A stretch of 64,000 nt of DNA. It comes from Caldicellulosiruptor acetigenus. GTDB lineage: Bacteria > Bacillota > Thermoanaerobacteria > Caldicellulosiruptorales > Caldicellulosiruptoraceae. The position numbers and the translations under genes are program-made. Below the pieces are notes generated by a model. It was given only the letters and a program-made list of their open reading frames with translations. It was not told the DNA's origin and did no database searches. Of this stretch, positions 43,671 through 51,741 are shown piece after piece; within the stretch, counting starts at the first letter, position 1; every line of letters begins with the position of its first letter. The stretch lies in assembly GCF_026914305.1 (NCBI RefSeq), contig NZ_CP113866.1, positions 268,501-332,500 on the forward strand, written 5' to 3'.

Positions 43671-44423
43671 ATGCCTAATTATTCGGTATTTACTAATAAG
43701 CCTGAAGAACTAAAGGTACAGATGTTTGGCTCAGATTTAAGTACACCAATTGCTGTGAATAATGACGGAAAGATATTCATAAAGTCAGTTGAAGATACTG
43801 TTAATATAACAGGAACAATTACAGCTACAGATTTAGATATTAGAAATTTGATCAATACTCAGGATAGTGTACAGATATACGGAACAGATGGCACAACAAA
43901 TAAACCCATTCTCACCGATACAGATGGTAAAATAGTGATAAGCTCAACGGGGGTATTATCAGTTCAAGCAACAGACCTTGATATTCGCAATCTGAATAAT
44001 ACCCAAGATAACATTCTAATATATGGTCTGAGCGATTCAGGAAATACTGCGATTTCAACAACAGCAGCTGGGGATATTAATATCAATCATAACGGGAGAA
44101 AATTTTTTGAATTATCATTGTTGAATGTTACAACTGGTGATAATTACCAGTACACTGACTTTATTGATGTATCAAATTATAGCACGTATTCGTTTTATGT
44201 AAAGAATACTGGAACAACAAATGCAGCCGATATAGTGCTTCAAATAAGTCCAACAACTAATGCAGGTGATACTATAGACCTTTTATTGTTAGCTTCATTG
44301 CCTGCAGGAGATAAAGATGTTTTAGTTCCAAATAAATTTTTACGTTATATTCGTTTGGGCTATAAAAGCACAGTATCTTTATTATCAACTACTCTTGATA
44401 TATACTTCCAAGCTCATGTATAA
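43671..44423 (+). CDS. DUF6385-domain protein with internal beta repeats
   Basis: A 250-residue protein starting MPNYSVFTNKPEELKVQMFG with a STPIAV segment, the form of DUF6385 proteins of Clostridia. It has two direct repeats around ATDLDIRNLINTQDSVQIYG and the later ATDLDIRNLNNTQDNILIYG, and a C-terminal beta domain (KNTGTTNAADIVLQISP). No signal peptide is seen. Such proteins may form surface or spore-associated layers, but function is unknown. AAAGGAGG precedes the ATG; a terminator follows. Confidence 0.8.
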   Translation: MPNYSVFTNKPEELKVQMFGSDLSTPIAVNNDGKIFIKSVEDTVNITGTITATDLDIRNLINTQDSVQIYGTDGTTNKPILTDTDGKIVISSTGVLSVQATDLDIRNLNNTQDNILIYGLSDSGNTAISTTAAGDININHNGRKFFELSLLNVTTGDNYQYTDFIDVSNYSTYSFYVKNTGTTNAADIVLQISPTTNAGDTIDLLLLASLPAGDKDVLVPNKFLRYIRLGYKSTVSLLSTTLDIYFQAHV

Positions 44424-44436
44424 AAATGAATTTACT

Positions 44437-44464
44437 GAGTAGCTCATGGCTACTCTTTTTTTTG
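44437..44464 (+). terminator. Terminator after DUF6385 gene
   Basis: GAGTAGC (44437-44443), loop TCATG, GCTACTC (44449-44455), then eight T residues. Confidence 0.85.
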
Positions 44465-44548
44465 GGAAAATATCAGGTTATGTTTAATTAACATAATACG
44501 TGAATTTCTAATATGATAAATATAATACAAAAAAAGGAGGAGAAAATA

Positions 44549-45400
44549 ATGTCAGAGATTATACTTAGAGCAAAATTAGCATTATCGGTTACAAACTATG
44601 AAAATCAGAACAACCAAGTAGATAAGAGGATAATATTCATAGGGAGAGACGGTAAACATAATTTTAGAAGTCTTATGTTTTTTGACACATCATGTATACC
44701 AGAAAGTTGTACAATTACAAAAGCTGAACTGGTTTTATTTAAAATAAAAGATTTTTATCCAACCCAAGATAAAATAATAAAAATACATGCTTTATTAGAT
44801 TATTTTAGCTTCAAAACAACATATAACAATATACCGGCTTATGAGAGTTTTTTTATTGAAGCACCAATTGATAATAGCAAAATTACAGCTGAAGTTAATG
44901 TTAAGGATATTGTTGTAAGATGGGTAGATGGGAGTTTAAAAAACAAAGGTATTATACTTTTTTTGAATGAAAATAAAAAATCATTAATGGCTTTTACATC
45001 GTTTAGATTTCCAATTAGATATTTAAGACCCCTACTGAGGATTGAATATGCTATGCCACAAATTCCTGATATTATAGTATCTAATCAGACTGTTCAAATT
45101 AAAGAACAGGAGGCTATTTTAATAGGGACAACACAAGTTATAAGTAATAGCTACGATACAAGCTATATTTTGGATGGAACAGTAATTGCTAAAAATGAAG
45201 GAACAAATCCGACTCAATTAACTTTAGAATGTAGCAATGATAATTTAAATTGGATTGAAGACGTGTCAGTGATTTTAGAAGCAGGACAAATCAAAATAAT
45301 GGTACCAAAATATTATAGCAAATTTATCAGATTCAAGGCAAATGCCATTGGCAATATCAATATTAAGATAAGATACGTATATAAAGAATTCATGAATTAA
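44549..45400 (+). CDS. DNRLRE-domain plus DUF6385-like protein
   Basis: About 283 residues. The N-terminal half is a DNRLRE/CBM-like beta-sandwich (RSLMFFDTSCIPESCTITKA, then ELVLFKIKDFYP); the C-terminal 110 residues resemble the DUF6385 beta domain of the gene before it (TQLTLECSNDNLNW and the KFIRFKANA strand). No signal peptide. The ATG at 44549 follows AAGGAGGAG. The two adjacent genes share a domain and likely act together, but are separated by a terminator. Function unknown. Confidence 0.78.
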   Translation: MSEIILRAKLALSVTNYENQNNQVDKRIIFIGRDGKHNFRSLMFFDTSCIPESCTITKAELVLFKIKDFYPTQDKIIKIHALLDYFSFKTTYNNIPAYESFFIEAPIDNSKITAEVNVKDIVVRWVDGSLKNKGIILFLNENKKSLMAFTSFRFPIRYLRPLLRIEYAMPQIPDIIVSNQTVQIKEQEAILIGTTQVISNSYDTSYILDGTVIAKNEGTNPTQLTLECSNDNLNWIEDVSVILEAGQIKIMVPKYYSKFIRFKANAIGNINIKIRYVYKEFMN

Positions 45401-45421
45401 ATGATAAATTCACAAGTTGGT

Positions 45422-45440
45422 AATGAGAATAATTCTCATT
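45422..45440. promoter_or_regulatory. 9-1-9 perfect palindrome, Fur-box-like or terminator stem
   Basis: AATGAGAATAATTCTCATT is a perfect inverted repeat, 9-1-9. The central TGAGAATAATTCTCA differs at two positions from the Bacillus Fur 7-1-7 box. It is followed by TGATTTTTAATTT, so it may equally be the terminator of the DNRLRE gene. No intact target gene lies downstream. Confidence 0.45.
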
Positions 45441-45514
45441 TGATTTTTAATTTCAATATTTTTATTATAAAACAATTTCAAATTTGACAATAAACAAAAA
45501 TTAACAGCAAAAGT

Positions 45515-45849
45515 CCTTATGACATTCATACCAAAGGGCTGACAAAGCTTGGAGCAGAGATTAAACTAAATCAGGATTACATTGAGGCAAAGGCAAAAAA
45601 AACAACTAAAAAGTGAAAAGGTATATCTTTACTTTCCATCAGTTGGTGCAACAGAGAATATTATGATTGCAACTGTGTTGGCAGAAAGTGAAATCAAAGG
45701 ATTTAAGAGGTGGAGCTTCCTTGGTAATTGTAGGACTTATGTCAGAAGGCACAACTGAAATAGAGGATATTGAGCATATTGACAGAGGGTATTTTGAGAT
45801 TGAAAAGAATATCTTAAATCTTGGTGAAGATATTAAAAGGGTGAATTGA
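45515..45849 (+). pseudogene. Degraded murA (UDP-GlcNAc enolpyruvyl transferase)
   Basis: Pieces of MurA in three frames in correct order: PYDIHTKGLTKLGAEIKLNQ, then [20 protein letters not shown] after a frameshift in an A-rich stretch, then [20 protein letters not shown] and [12 protein letters not shown] to the stop. A central part of roughly 200 residues is deleted between the second and third piece. An intact murA is presumably elsewhere. Confidence 0.85.
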
Positions 45850-45875
45850 ACTTTTAGAGTTTGCGCTAAAAAAAC

Positions 45876-45904
45876 GCCTGTCTGCTTTGCTTTTGCAGAC
45901 AGGC
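45876..45904 (-). terminator. Terminator of DUF2680 gene
   Basis: GCCTGTCTGC (45876-45885) pairs with GCAGACAGGC (45895-45904); on the - strand GTTTTTTT follows. Confidence 0.8.
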
Positions 45905-45919
45905 TGGAAATTTTTTTAT

Positions 45920-46465
45920 TTAGTATCCCATCATACCACTAAAACCAGCACCCATCATGTTGCTATGTCCCAAGCCCATCATGCCGCTGCCATGTCCAAA
46001 TCCCATCATTCCACCAAAACCGTTGTTTGACCAATCTAAAATGTTATCAATGCAGTATTGAATGTTTGCCTGAAAATGCTTCTTCAAAAACTCAGCCTGA
46101 TCTTTTGTTATTTTCCCATCTTTTAGAAGTTTGTCAATTTCAGCAGCTCTTAAATCATACAGCTTCTTTTTAAACTCATCAACTGTTAATTTTTTTTCTT
46201 TTAGAATGTCGTTTATAGTTTGACCATTTTGTATTTTTTGGACAAGCTCATCAACCGAAAGACCCAGCGCTTTTGCAACAAGTTCTTGCATGTTTGTGTG
46301 CGGCATAAAGCCATATCCACAACCTGTATTTTGTTGCCATCCTGCTGCAGCATTTTTTGTCTTCTGCGTAGAACCTGCTTGAAGTCCTTTCGCAAATACA
46401 AATGTAAACGTCAGAACAAGTGCTAAGACTAAACCAATGCCTAAAATTGATTTTAGGATTTTCAT
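45920..46465 (-). CDS. DUF2680-domain exported protein with Met/His/Gly-rich tail
   Basis: A 181-residue protein with a signal sequence (ILGIGLVLALVLTFTFVFA) and a helical DUF2680-type part (EIDKLLKDGKITKDQAEFLK); its last 30 residues are Gly/Met/His-rich (GGMMGFGHGSGMMGLGH), like copper-binding tails. Start ATG 46465 lies 9 bases after GGAGG. It is divergent from a two-component system 161 bp away, its likely regulator. A role in metal or envelope stress is a guess. Confidence 0.8.
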   Translation of the reverse strand: MKILKSILGIGLVLALVLTFTFVFAKGLQAGSTQKTKNAAAGWQQNTGCGYGFMPHTNMQELVAKALGLSVDELVQKIQNGQTINDILKEKKLTVDEFKKKLYDLRAAEIDKLLKDGKITKDQAEFLKKHFQANIQYCIDNILDWSNNGFGGMMGFGHGSGMMGLGHSNMMGAGFSGMMGY

Positions 46466-46625
46466 TTCTATCAACCTCCATAAAGTCTTATTTGTTTTAC
46501 ATTTTATATGTTAAACTCTATTTGTAAGATGGGTATAAGCAAAGTGTAAAGAAATTGTAAAGAATAATTTTAAGCTTAGCAAAAAGTCCATTAAAAAAGA
46601 TATAATATTTAAGGGTGAGTGAAGA

Positions 46626-47291
46626 ATGGCAAATATCTTGGTTGTTGAAGACCAGCAGGATTTGAATCAAATAATAACAAGATTTCTTAAAAACGAAGGA
46701 TTTAATGTTATAAACTCATACACTGCAAAAGATGCATTGGAAAAGTTAAACGATGCTGACTTGATAATTCTTGATATTATGCTGCCTGACATGGAAGGGT
46801 ATGAGGTATTGAAAGAAGCCAGCAAAAAAGGCATTCCAACAATAATTTTAACCTCAAAGTCAGAAGAGTTTGACAAACTAAAAGGTTTTGAACTTGGAGC
46901 AGAAGACTATATCACAAAACCATTTTCTATGCTTGAGCTAATTGCACGCGTAAAGGTTGTTCTGAGAAGAAACAGGAATTTTGAAGAGAGCATAAAACTT
47001 TTAGGTGGTAAGGTAGAGATTTTCCCCAAGAGGTTTAAGGTGATAGTAGATGGGGAGGATGTGAACCTCACTCATAAAGAGTTTGAGCTTTTGCTTTTCT
47101 TGGCTAAAAACAAAGATTTGGTAAAGTCAAGAGATGAGATACTTGAAAAGGTTTGGGGATTTGATTTCATTGGTGAGACCCGAACTGTGGACGTTCATAT
47201 AAAACAATTGAGAGAAAAGCTAAAAGACTACAAGTTTTTAATCAAGACAGTTTGGGGTGTGGGATATAAACTTTCAGAAGAGAGAGAATAA
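46626..47291 (+). CDS. OmpR-family response regulator
   Basis: A 221-residue regulator with receiver (Asp50 in LIILDIMLPDMEGYEVL, conserved Thr in ILTSK and Lys in YITKPFS) and a winged-helix DNA-binding domain (LTHKEFELLLFLAKNKD, then GETRTVDVHIKQLREKL). Phosphorylated by the kinase that follows directly. Divergent from the DUF2680 gene, which it may control. Confidence 0.93.
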   Translation: MANILVVEDQQDLNQIITRFLKNEGFNVINSYTAKDALEKLNDADLIILDIMLPDMEGYEVLKEASKKGIPTIILTSKSEEFDKLKGFELGAEDYITKPFSMLELIARVKVVLRRNRNFEESIKLLGGKVEIFPKRFKVIVDGEDVNLTHKEFELLLFLAKNKDLVKSRDEILEKVWGFDFIGETRTVDVHIKQLREKLKDYKFLIKTVWGVGYKLSEERE

Positions 47292-47312
47292 TTGAGAGGA
47301 TGTAAGAGTAAG

Positions 47313-48572
47313 ATGAAACTTTTTACTAAAATAGCCTTAAACTTTATAGGAATAATAGTTTTTCTGGTTTTGAGCATATACATTTCAAATATGCTTTACC
47401 TTAAGTATTTTTTAGAGGATATGATTATTGATGATTTAAAAAAACTTTCCCAAGATGCGCTTGAAAACAAATTGGAAGGCGATTTGTCAGCAATGAAAAT
47501 ACTTATTTTACAAGGAAACACAATTGTGCTTGAAGAGGGCGGATTGGATCTTCCGTATCACATGATTATGCCTGTATTCAATTCGACAGGAGTTTATGAA
47601 ATTTCTCATCCACATCTTAAAGTTGAATATACTGCATACGTGTTGAAAAGAGGGGCTTTTACGTCTATTGCAATAACTACAAAACCATATTATGGATATG
47701 CATTGAATATAATATCAAAAAATCTAATTAAAATTAGCATTGTTTTTATTTTAATTGGACTTTTAGTGTCACTTTTGATCTCACGACATATTTCAAGACG
47801 CATAATAAAAATTTCAGTGGCTACGCAAAAGATTGCTAAAGGCGAGGACTTTGAACTTAAAGACAGCTCAACAGATGAGGTTGGAGACCTCGCAAGGTCT
47901 ATCAATAGCCTAAAAAATTCATTGAGGCTTCTTGAGAGGGTAAGGAGAGAATTTGTTGCTAATTTTGTTCATGATTTAAAAACACCAATTGCTGTTATAA
48001 AAGGCTATTGTGAGAGCACAAAATATTTGGATATTGATGATAAAGAAAAGATTAAACAGAATATGGATGGAATTGAAAAACAGTGTGATTATATGCAAAA
48101 CCTGATTTCCAATATGGTTGAGCTTTCAAAGATTTCAGCAGGGATAATTGAGCAAAAGATAGAAGAGGTTGATGTGAACTTAGTAATCAAGGAATCGTGC
48201 GAACAGCTCAAGAAGCTTGCTGAGATTGAAGATGTTGAGATTATTATCAAAAGCTTAAATTCCCCAAAGATAAAGACTGACTTAAATTCATTTAGAAGAA
48301 TAATAAACAACCTTCTGCAAAATGCAATTGAAAATACAAAGGATAAAAAAGTATATATTGAGGCTGAGAGGGAGTATGTGGATATCTACAATAAGACAGA
48401 CTTGAAAGAAGAAGAGCTTGTTTTTCTGTTTGAAAGATACAAATCAAGCAGGAAGGGTTTTGGGCTGGGACTGTCTATCGTGAAAGAACTCTGCAAGATT
48501 TTGGATATAAAACTTGAGACATTTATAGAGGATGGATATATTCATTTTAGGATTAAAACAGAAGAAGATTAA
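47313..48572 (+). CDS. Sensor histidine kinase
   Basis: A 419-residue kinase with two membrane helices (about 8-30 and 141-160), a small extracytoplasmic loop of about 110 residues, HAMP (about 160-212), phospho-acceptor His220 in NFVHDLKTPIAVIKGY, N-box NNLLQNAIENT and G-box GFGLGLSIVKEL. The start at 47313 is uncertain; an in-frame TTG at 47292 is the alternative. It directly follows the response-regulator gene. The signal is unknown. Confidence 0.92.
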   Translation: MKLFTKIALNFIGIIVFLVLSIYISNMLYLKYFLEDMIIDDLKKLSQDALENKLEGDLSAMKILILQGNTIVLEEGGLDLPYHMIMPVFNSTGVYEISHPHLKVEYTAYVLKRGAFTSIAITTKPYYGYALNIISKNLIKISIVFILIGLLVSLLISRHISRRIIKISVATQKIAKGEDFELKDSSTDEVGDLARSINSLKNSLRLLERVRREFVANFVHDLKTPIAVIKGYCESTKYLDIDDKEKIKQNMDGIEKQCDYMQNLISNMVELSKISAGIIEQKIEEVDVNLVIKESCEQLKKLAEIEDVEIIIKSLNSPKIKTDLNSFRRIINNLLQNAIENTKDKKVYIEAEREYVDIYNKTDLKEEELVFLFERYKSSRKGFGLGLSIVKELCKILDIKLETFIEDGYIHFRIKTEED

Positions 48573-48712
48573 AGATGCTTAAATTTTAACAAAATTTACA
48601 GATGTGCAAATTTTCTTGGTCCTGGTGGCTAATGAATCTTTGGATTAAGGAAGAAGTTGATCTATGTTATAATGAATCAAGTAAATTTTTAAAAGTAGAA
48701 GGAGATGAAAAA

Positions 48713-49819
48713 ATGGAAAAAGTAAAAGTTGCAGTGCTTGGCTGTGGTAACATTGCGCCAGTTTATCTTAAGAACCTCAAAAGGTTTGGGATATTTGACG
48801 TTATTGCGTGCGCAGATGTAGACTTGGATAAAGCAAGGAGCATAGCCTCAGAGTTTTCTGTGCCGCAGGCAATAGAACCTGACAAAGTCTATGATCTTGA
48901 TGTGGATATAATTGTGAATCTTACCCCGCCTCAGCACCACTATGAGATAAACAAAAGGGTTTTGGAAAGTGGAAAGCATCTTTACAGCGAAAAGCCTCTT
49001 TGCTCAACACTGAATGAGGCAAAAGAAATTCTGGAGTTGGCAGAAAAGAAAAACCTTAAAGTTGGATGTGCGCCTGATACATTTCTTGGTGCGAACATTC
49101 AGACAGCAAAAAAGCTCATTGAAGATGGATGGATAGGAAGACCCTTTGCTGCAAACTGTTTTATACTCTACGGTGGACCTGAAAAGTGGCATCCAAACCC
49201 ACATTTTATTTTCAAAAAATACTTAGGACCGCTTTTTGATGTCGGACCTTACTGTTTAACAGCTCTTGTGGTTTTACTTGGTTCTGTCAAAAAAGTATCT
49301 GGTATGGGCATGATAACATACAAAGAAAGGCTTATAACTTCTGAGCCTCACAGAGGAGAAAAGATTGAGGTTGAAATGCCAACATATGTGACTGCAAACC
49401 TTCTTTTTGACACGGGCGTCATAGGAAATGTTACTGTGTCGTATGATGTGCCAGATACAAACCTGCGCGGGATAGAGATTTATGGGACAGAAGGTACGTT
49501 AATTGTTCCAGACCCGAACTTTTTTGACCATGGCAGGGTGTACTTGAAAAGACACGATGATAAGGAATTTACAAAGATGCCAACCATCAATCCGTTCAAT
49601 TACGACAACCTGCGCGGTCTTGGAATACTTGACATGGCACTTTCAATAAAGCTCTCAACATCTCTTAGGGCATCAGGCAGGCTTTCTTATCATGTGCTGG
49701 AAATTCTGTGGGCAATTTACACTTCGACCCAAGAAGGAAGGTTTGTTGATGTTGAAAGCACAGCGCCTCAGACACCTCTTCTTGATATGGAGCTTTTGAG
49801 GGAAGTTTTGTGTCTGTAA
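48713..49819 (+). CDS. Gfo/Idh/MocA-family NAD(P)-dependent sugar oxidoreductase
   Basis: A 368-residue protein: Rossmann VAVLGCGNIAPVYLKNL at the N-terminus, the EKP motif in HLYSEKPLCSTLNEA, and a C-terminal alpha/beta domain. Such enzymes oxidise or reduce sugars, inositols or sugar derivatives with NAD(P). The ATG at 48713 follows AGAAGGAGA; the longer upstream frame lacks homology. No sugar genes are directly beside it. Exact substrate unknown. Confidence 0.88.
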   Translation: MEKVKVAVLGCGNIAPVYLKNLKRFGIFDVIACADVDLDKARSIASEFSVPQAIEPDKVYDLDVDIIVNLTPPQHHYEINKRVLESGKHLYSEKPLCSTLNEAKEILELAEKKNLKVGCAPDTFLGANIQTAKKLIEDGWIGRPFAANCFILYGGPEKWHPNPHFIFKKYLGPLFDVGPYCLTALVVLLGSVKKVSGMGMITYKERLITSEPHRGEKIEVEMPTYVTANLLFDTGVIGNVTVSYDVPDTNLRGIEIYGTEGTLIVPDPNFFDHGRVYLKRHDDKEFTKMPTINPFNYDNLRGLGILDMALSIKLSTSLRASGRLSYHVLEILWAIYTSTQEGRFVDVESTAPQTPLLDMELLREVLCL

Positions 49820-49827
49820 GTTGTTTG

Positions 49828-49876
49828 CACTCTGCTAAAAGTGCCTTTTGTATTCTTTGGCAGAGTGCTTTTTTGT
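49828..49876 (+). terminator. Terminator after oxidoreductase
   Basis: GCACTCTGC (from about 49828) pairs with GCAGAGTGC (to about 49870), followed by TTTTTT. Confidence 0.8.
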
Positions 49877-49939
49877 TATATTACAGAGAAAGCTCAAGTA
49901 TAAATTATATAGTGACAAAACTTTAGAGAGGCTCAAAAA

Positions 49940-50509
49940 ATGAATATATTCTGGATTGTTGCAATTGTAGCTTCTATTTTGTACCAACTCCTGATTGGGA
50001 AGATAGAAAAAGTCACCGAAATTCTGTTTTCGGCTCCTCAAAAAGCAGCTGATATTTTCTTGACAATTTTGCTTTCAATAATGCTCTGGTCAGGATTTTT
50101 GAGAGTTGTGCAGGATAGCAACCTTGTTGAGATTTTAAAAAAGCTTTTGAAACCCATTTTTGAATCTTTATTTGAAACTAAAAACGAAAGGGCGCTGAAT
50201 TTTATGCTTTTAAATGTTGTTGCTAACATGCTTGGGCTTGGTAATGCTGCAACGCCGGCAGGTATACTTGCCATGCAGGAACTTTCAAAAGAAGCCAAAA
50301 ATTCTGCAGCCTCTGACGACATGATTTTGTTTGTGCTGATAAACACCTGTTCAATCCAGTTAATTCCAACAACTGTGATAATTCTAAGAACCAAATTTTC
50401 ATCATCAGCTCCTGCAGCCATCACCTTCCCCACCCTTTTTGTATCAATGGCAAGCCTTTTTGTGGGAATAATCCTGTGCAAGGTTTTGTCGAAGGTGTGC
50501 AAAAAATGA
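49940..50509 (+). CDS. spmA: Spore maturation protein A
   Basis: A 189-residue membrane protein of the nucleoside-recognition (Gate) family: ILLSIMLWSGFLRVVQDSN, NMLGLGNAATPAGILAMQ and SIQLIPTTVIILR are diagnostic of SpmA. SpmA and SpmB act in core dehydration of spores. It is 120 bp after the oxidoreductase and overlaps spmB by 4 bp. Confidence 0.93.
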   Translation: MNIFWIVAIVASILYQLLIGKIEKVTEILFSAPQKAADIFLTILLSIMLWSGFLRVVQDSNLVEILKKLLKPIFESLFETKNERALNFMLLNVVANMLGLGNAATPAGILAMQELSKEAKNSAASDDMILFVLINTCSIQLIPTTVIILRTKFSSSAPAAITFPTLFVSMASLFVGIILCKVLSKVCKK

Positions 50510-51024
50510 AGAATATCTCAGATTATCTGATAGCCTCTTTTTTGCTCATGATAATCCTGTTTGCAGCCTCAAAAAGGATAGATGTTTTCAAGAGCTTTGT
50601 AGAAGGTGTGAAAGATGGACTTAGGATTTCAATAAGGATATTTCCCAACGTTTTTGCGCTGATTGTGGCTGTTGAACTTTTCACAAAGACAGGGGTTCTG
50701 GATATCCTGCAAAAGCTCTTGTCTCCTGTATTGAGCTTTTTTGGGATATACAAAGAAGCGTTTGGTCTTATTGTCATAAAACCGTTCTCGGGAAGCAGCA
50801 GTTTTGCAGTGCTGCGGGACATCTTTGAAAAATACGGTGTTGACTCTGAGATAGGCATATATTCTTCTATAATATGTGCATCAACAGAGACACTCTTTTA
50901 CGTCATCACCACATACCTTGCAGCAACCAATGTAAAAAAGACAAAGTATTTGATACCGTTAGCGATAGCTGTAGATTTTCTGGTTTTAATCATCGCAGCC
51001 ATGGTTGTGAGAATGAGCATATAA
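50506..51024 (+). CDS. spmB: Spore maturation protein B
   Basis: A 172-residue membrane protein paralogous to SpmA; KPFSGSSSFAVLRDIFEKYG and ICASTETLFYVITTYLAAT are the SpmB motifs. The start is the ATGA overlap at 50506, with AAGGTG upstream. Together with SpmA it points to a sporulation legacy. Confidence 0.93.
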   Translation: MKNISDYLIASFLLMIILFAASKRIDVFKSFVEGVKDGLRISIRIFPNVFALIVAVELFTKTGVLDILQKLLSPVLSFFGIYKEAFGLIVIKPFSGSSSFAVLRDIFEKYGVDSEIGIYSSIICASTETLFYVITTYLAATNVKKTKYLIPLAIAVDFLVLIIAAMVVRMSI

Positions 51025-51028
51025 AAAA

Positions 51029-51063
51029 TGAAAGGCCACAGACAAACCTGCCCGCGGCCATTT
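51029..51063 (-). terminator. Probable terminator of corrinoid-protein operon
   Basis: On the - strand AAATGGCCGC pairs with GTGGCC-x-TTTCATTTTTT with an interrupted stem; T-run at the 3' side on the - strand. Moderate support. Confidence 0.5.
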
Positions 51064-51080
51064 GAAAGTATTTCAAATTT

Positions 51081-51722
51081 TCAGGCAACGCCCTGGACAA
51101 ACTTTTTTGCAAGCTCTGCAGCAGATGCCGCATCAGGTGCATACCCGTCAGCTCCGATGCTCTTTGCAAAGCTTTCTGTCACAGGCGCACCACCAACTAT
51201 CACCTTCACTTTGTCGCGAAGACCTTGCTCTTGTAGCTTTTCGATTGTTGTTTTCATATTTGGCATAGTTGTTGTAAGCAGTGCTGACATTGCAACAACC
51301 TGTGGGCTATGGTTTTTTACAGCCTCACAGAACTTCTCGGGCGCAACATCCACTCCAAGGTCGATTACCTCAAGCCCTGCACCTGTCATCATCATAGCGA
51401 CCAAGTTTTTGCCAATATCGTGCAAATCACCTTTTACAGTGCCAATCACAACCTTACCGATTGGCTTTACGCCTGTCTCTGTCAGGATTGGTTTTAATAC
51501 TTCCAACGCAGCTTTCATTGCGCGCGCTGCAATCAACACCTCAGGCACGTAGATTTCATTGTTTTTGAACTTCTCACCCACAACCGACATTGCCTGGATA
51601 AGTGCATCGTTTAAGATTGTCTCAGCAGAGATTCCAGAAGACAGAGCTTCTTTTACTTTTTCAGGTGCAAGCTTTGCGTTTCCTTTTTGAATGAGCTGCG
51701 ATATTTCGTTTAAAATTTCCAT
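51081..51722 (-). CDS. Corrinoid (methylcobalamin) carrier protein of a methyltransferase system
   Basis: A 213-residue protein with the four-helix cap (1-85: MEILNEISQLIQKGNAKLA) and the B12-binding Rossmann domain with Asp99-x-His101-x-x-Gly104 (KGDLHDIGKNLV), where His replaces the lower axial ligand, plus a conserved SALLTTTMPNM. These carry the methyl group in O- or N-demethylase systems with a methyltransferase and an activase, neither seen here. The ATG at 51722 follows AAAGGGGGCC. It is last in the aldolase-GH106 operon. Confidence 0.9.
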   Translation of the reverse strand: MEILNEISQLIQKGNAKLAPEKVKEALSSGISAETILNDALIQAMSVVGEKFKNNEIYVPEVLIAARAMKAALEVLKPILTETGVKPIGKVVIGTVKGDLHDIGKNLVAMMMTGAGLEVIDLGVDVAPEKFCEAVKNHSPQVVAMSALLTTTMPNMKTTIEKLQEQGLRDKVKVIVGGAPVTESFAKSIGADGYAPDAASAAELAKKFVQGVA

Positions 51723-51741
51723 TTTAAAACCGGCCCCCTTT

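Noticed and set aside
45515..45849. Short gene starting at ATG 45667
   Set aside because: The frame only continues the 3' end of MurA; upstream pieces in other frames show it is a pseudogene.
51028..51552. 174-codon + strand frame over the corrinoid protein gene
   Set aside because: Antisense to a protein with clear B12-binding motifs; it is a shadow frame.
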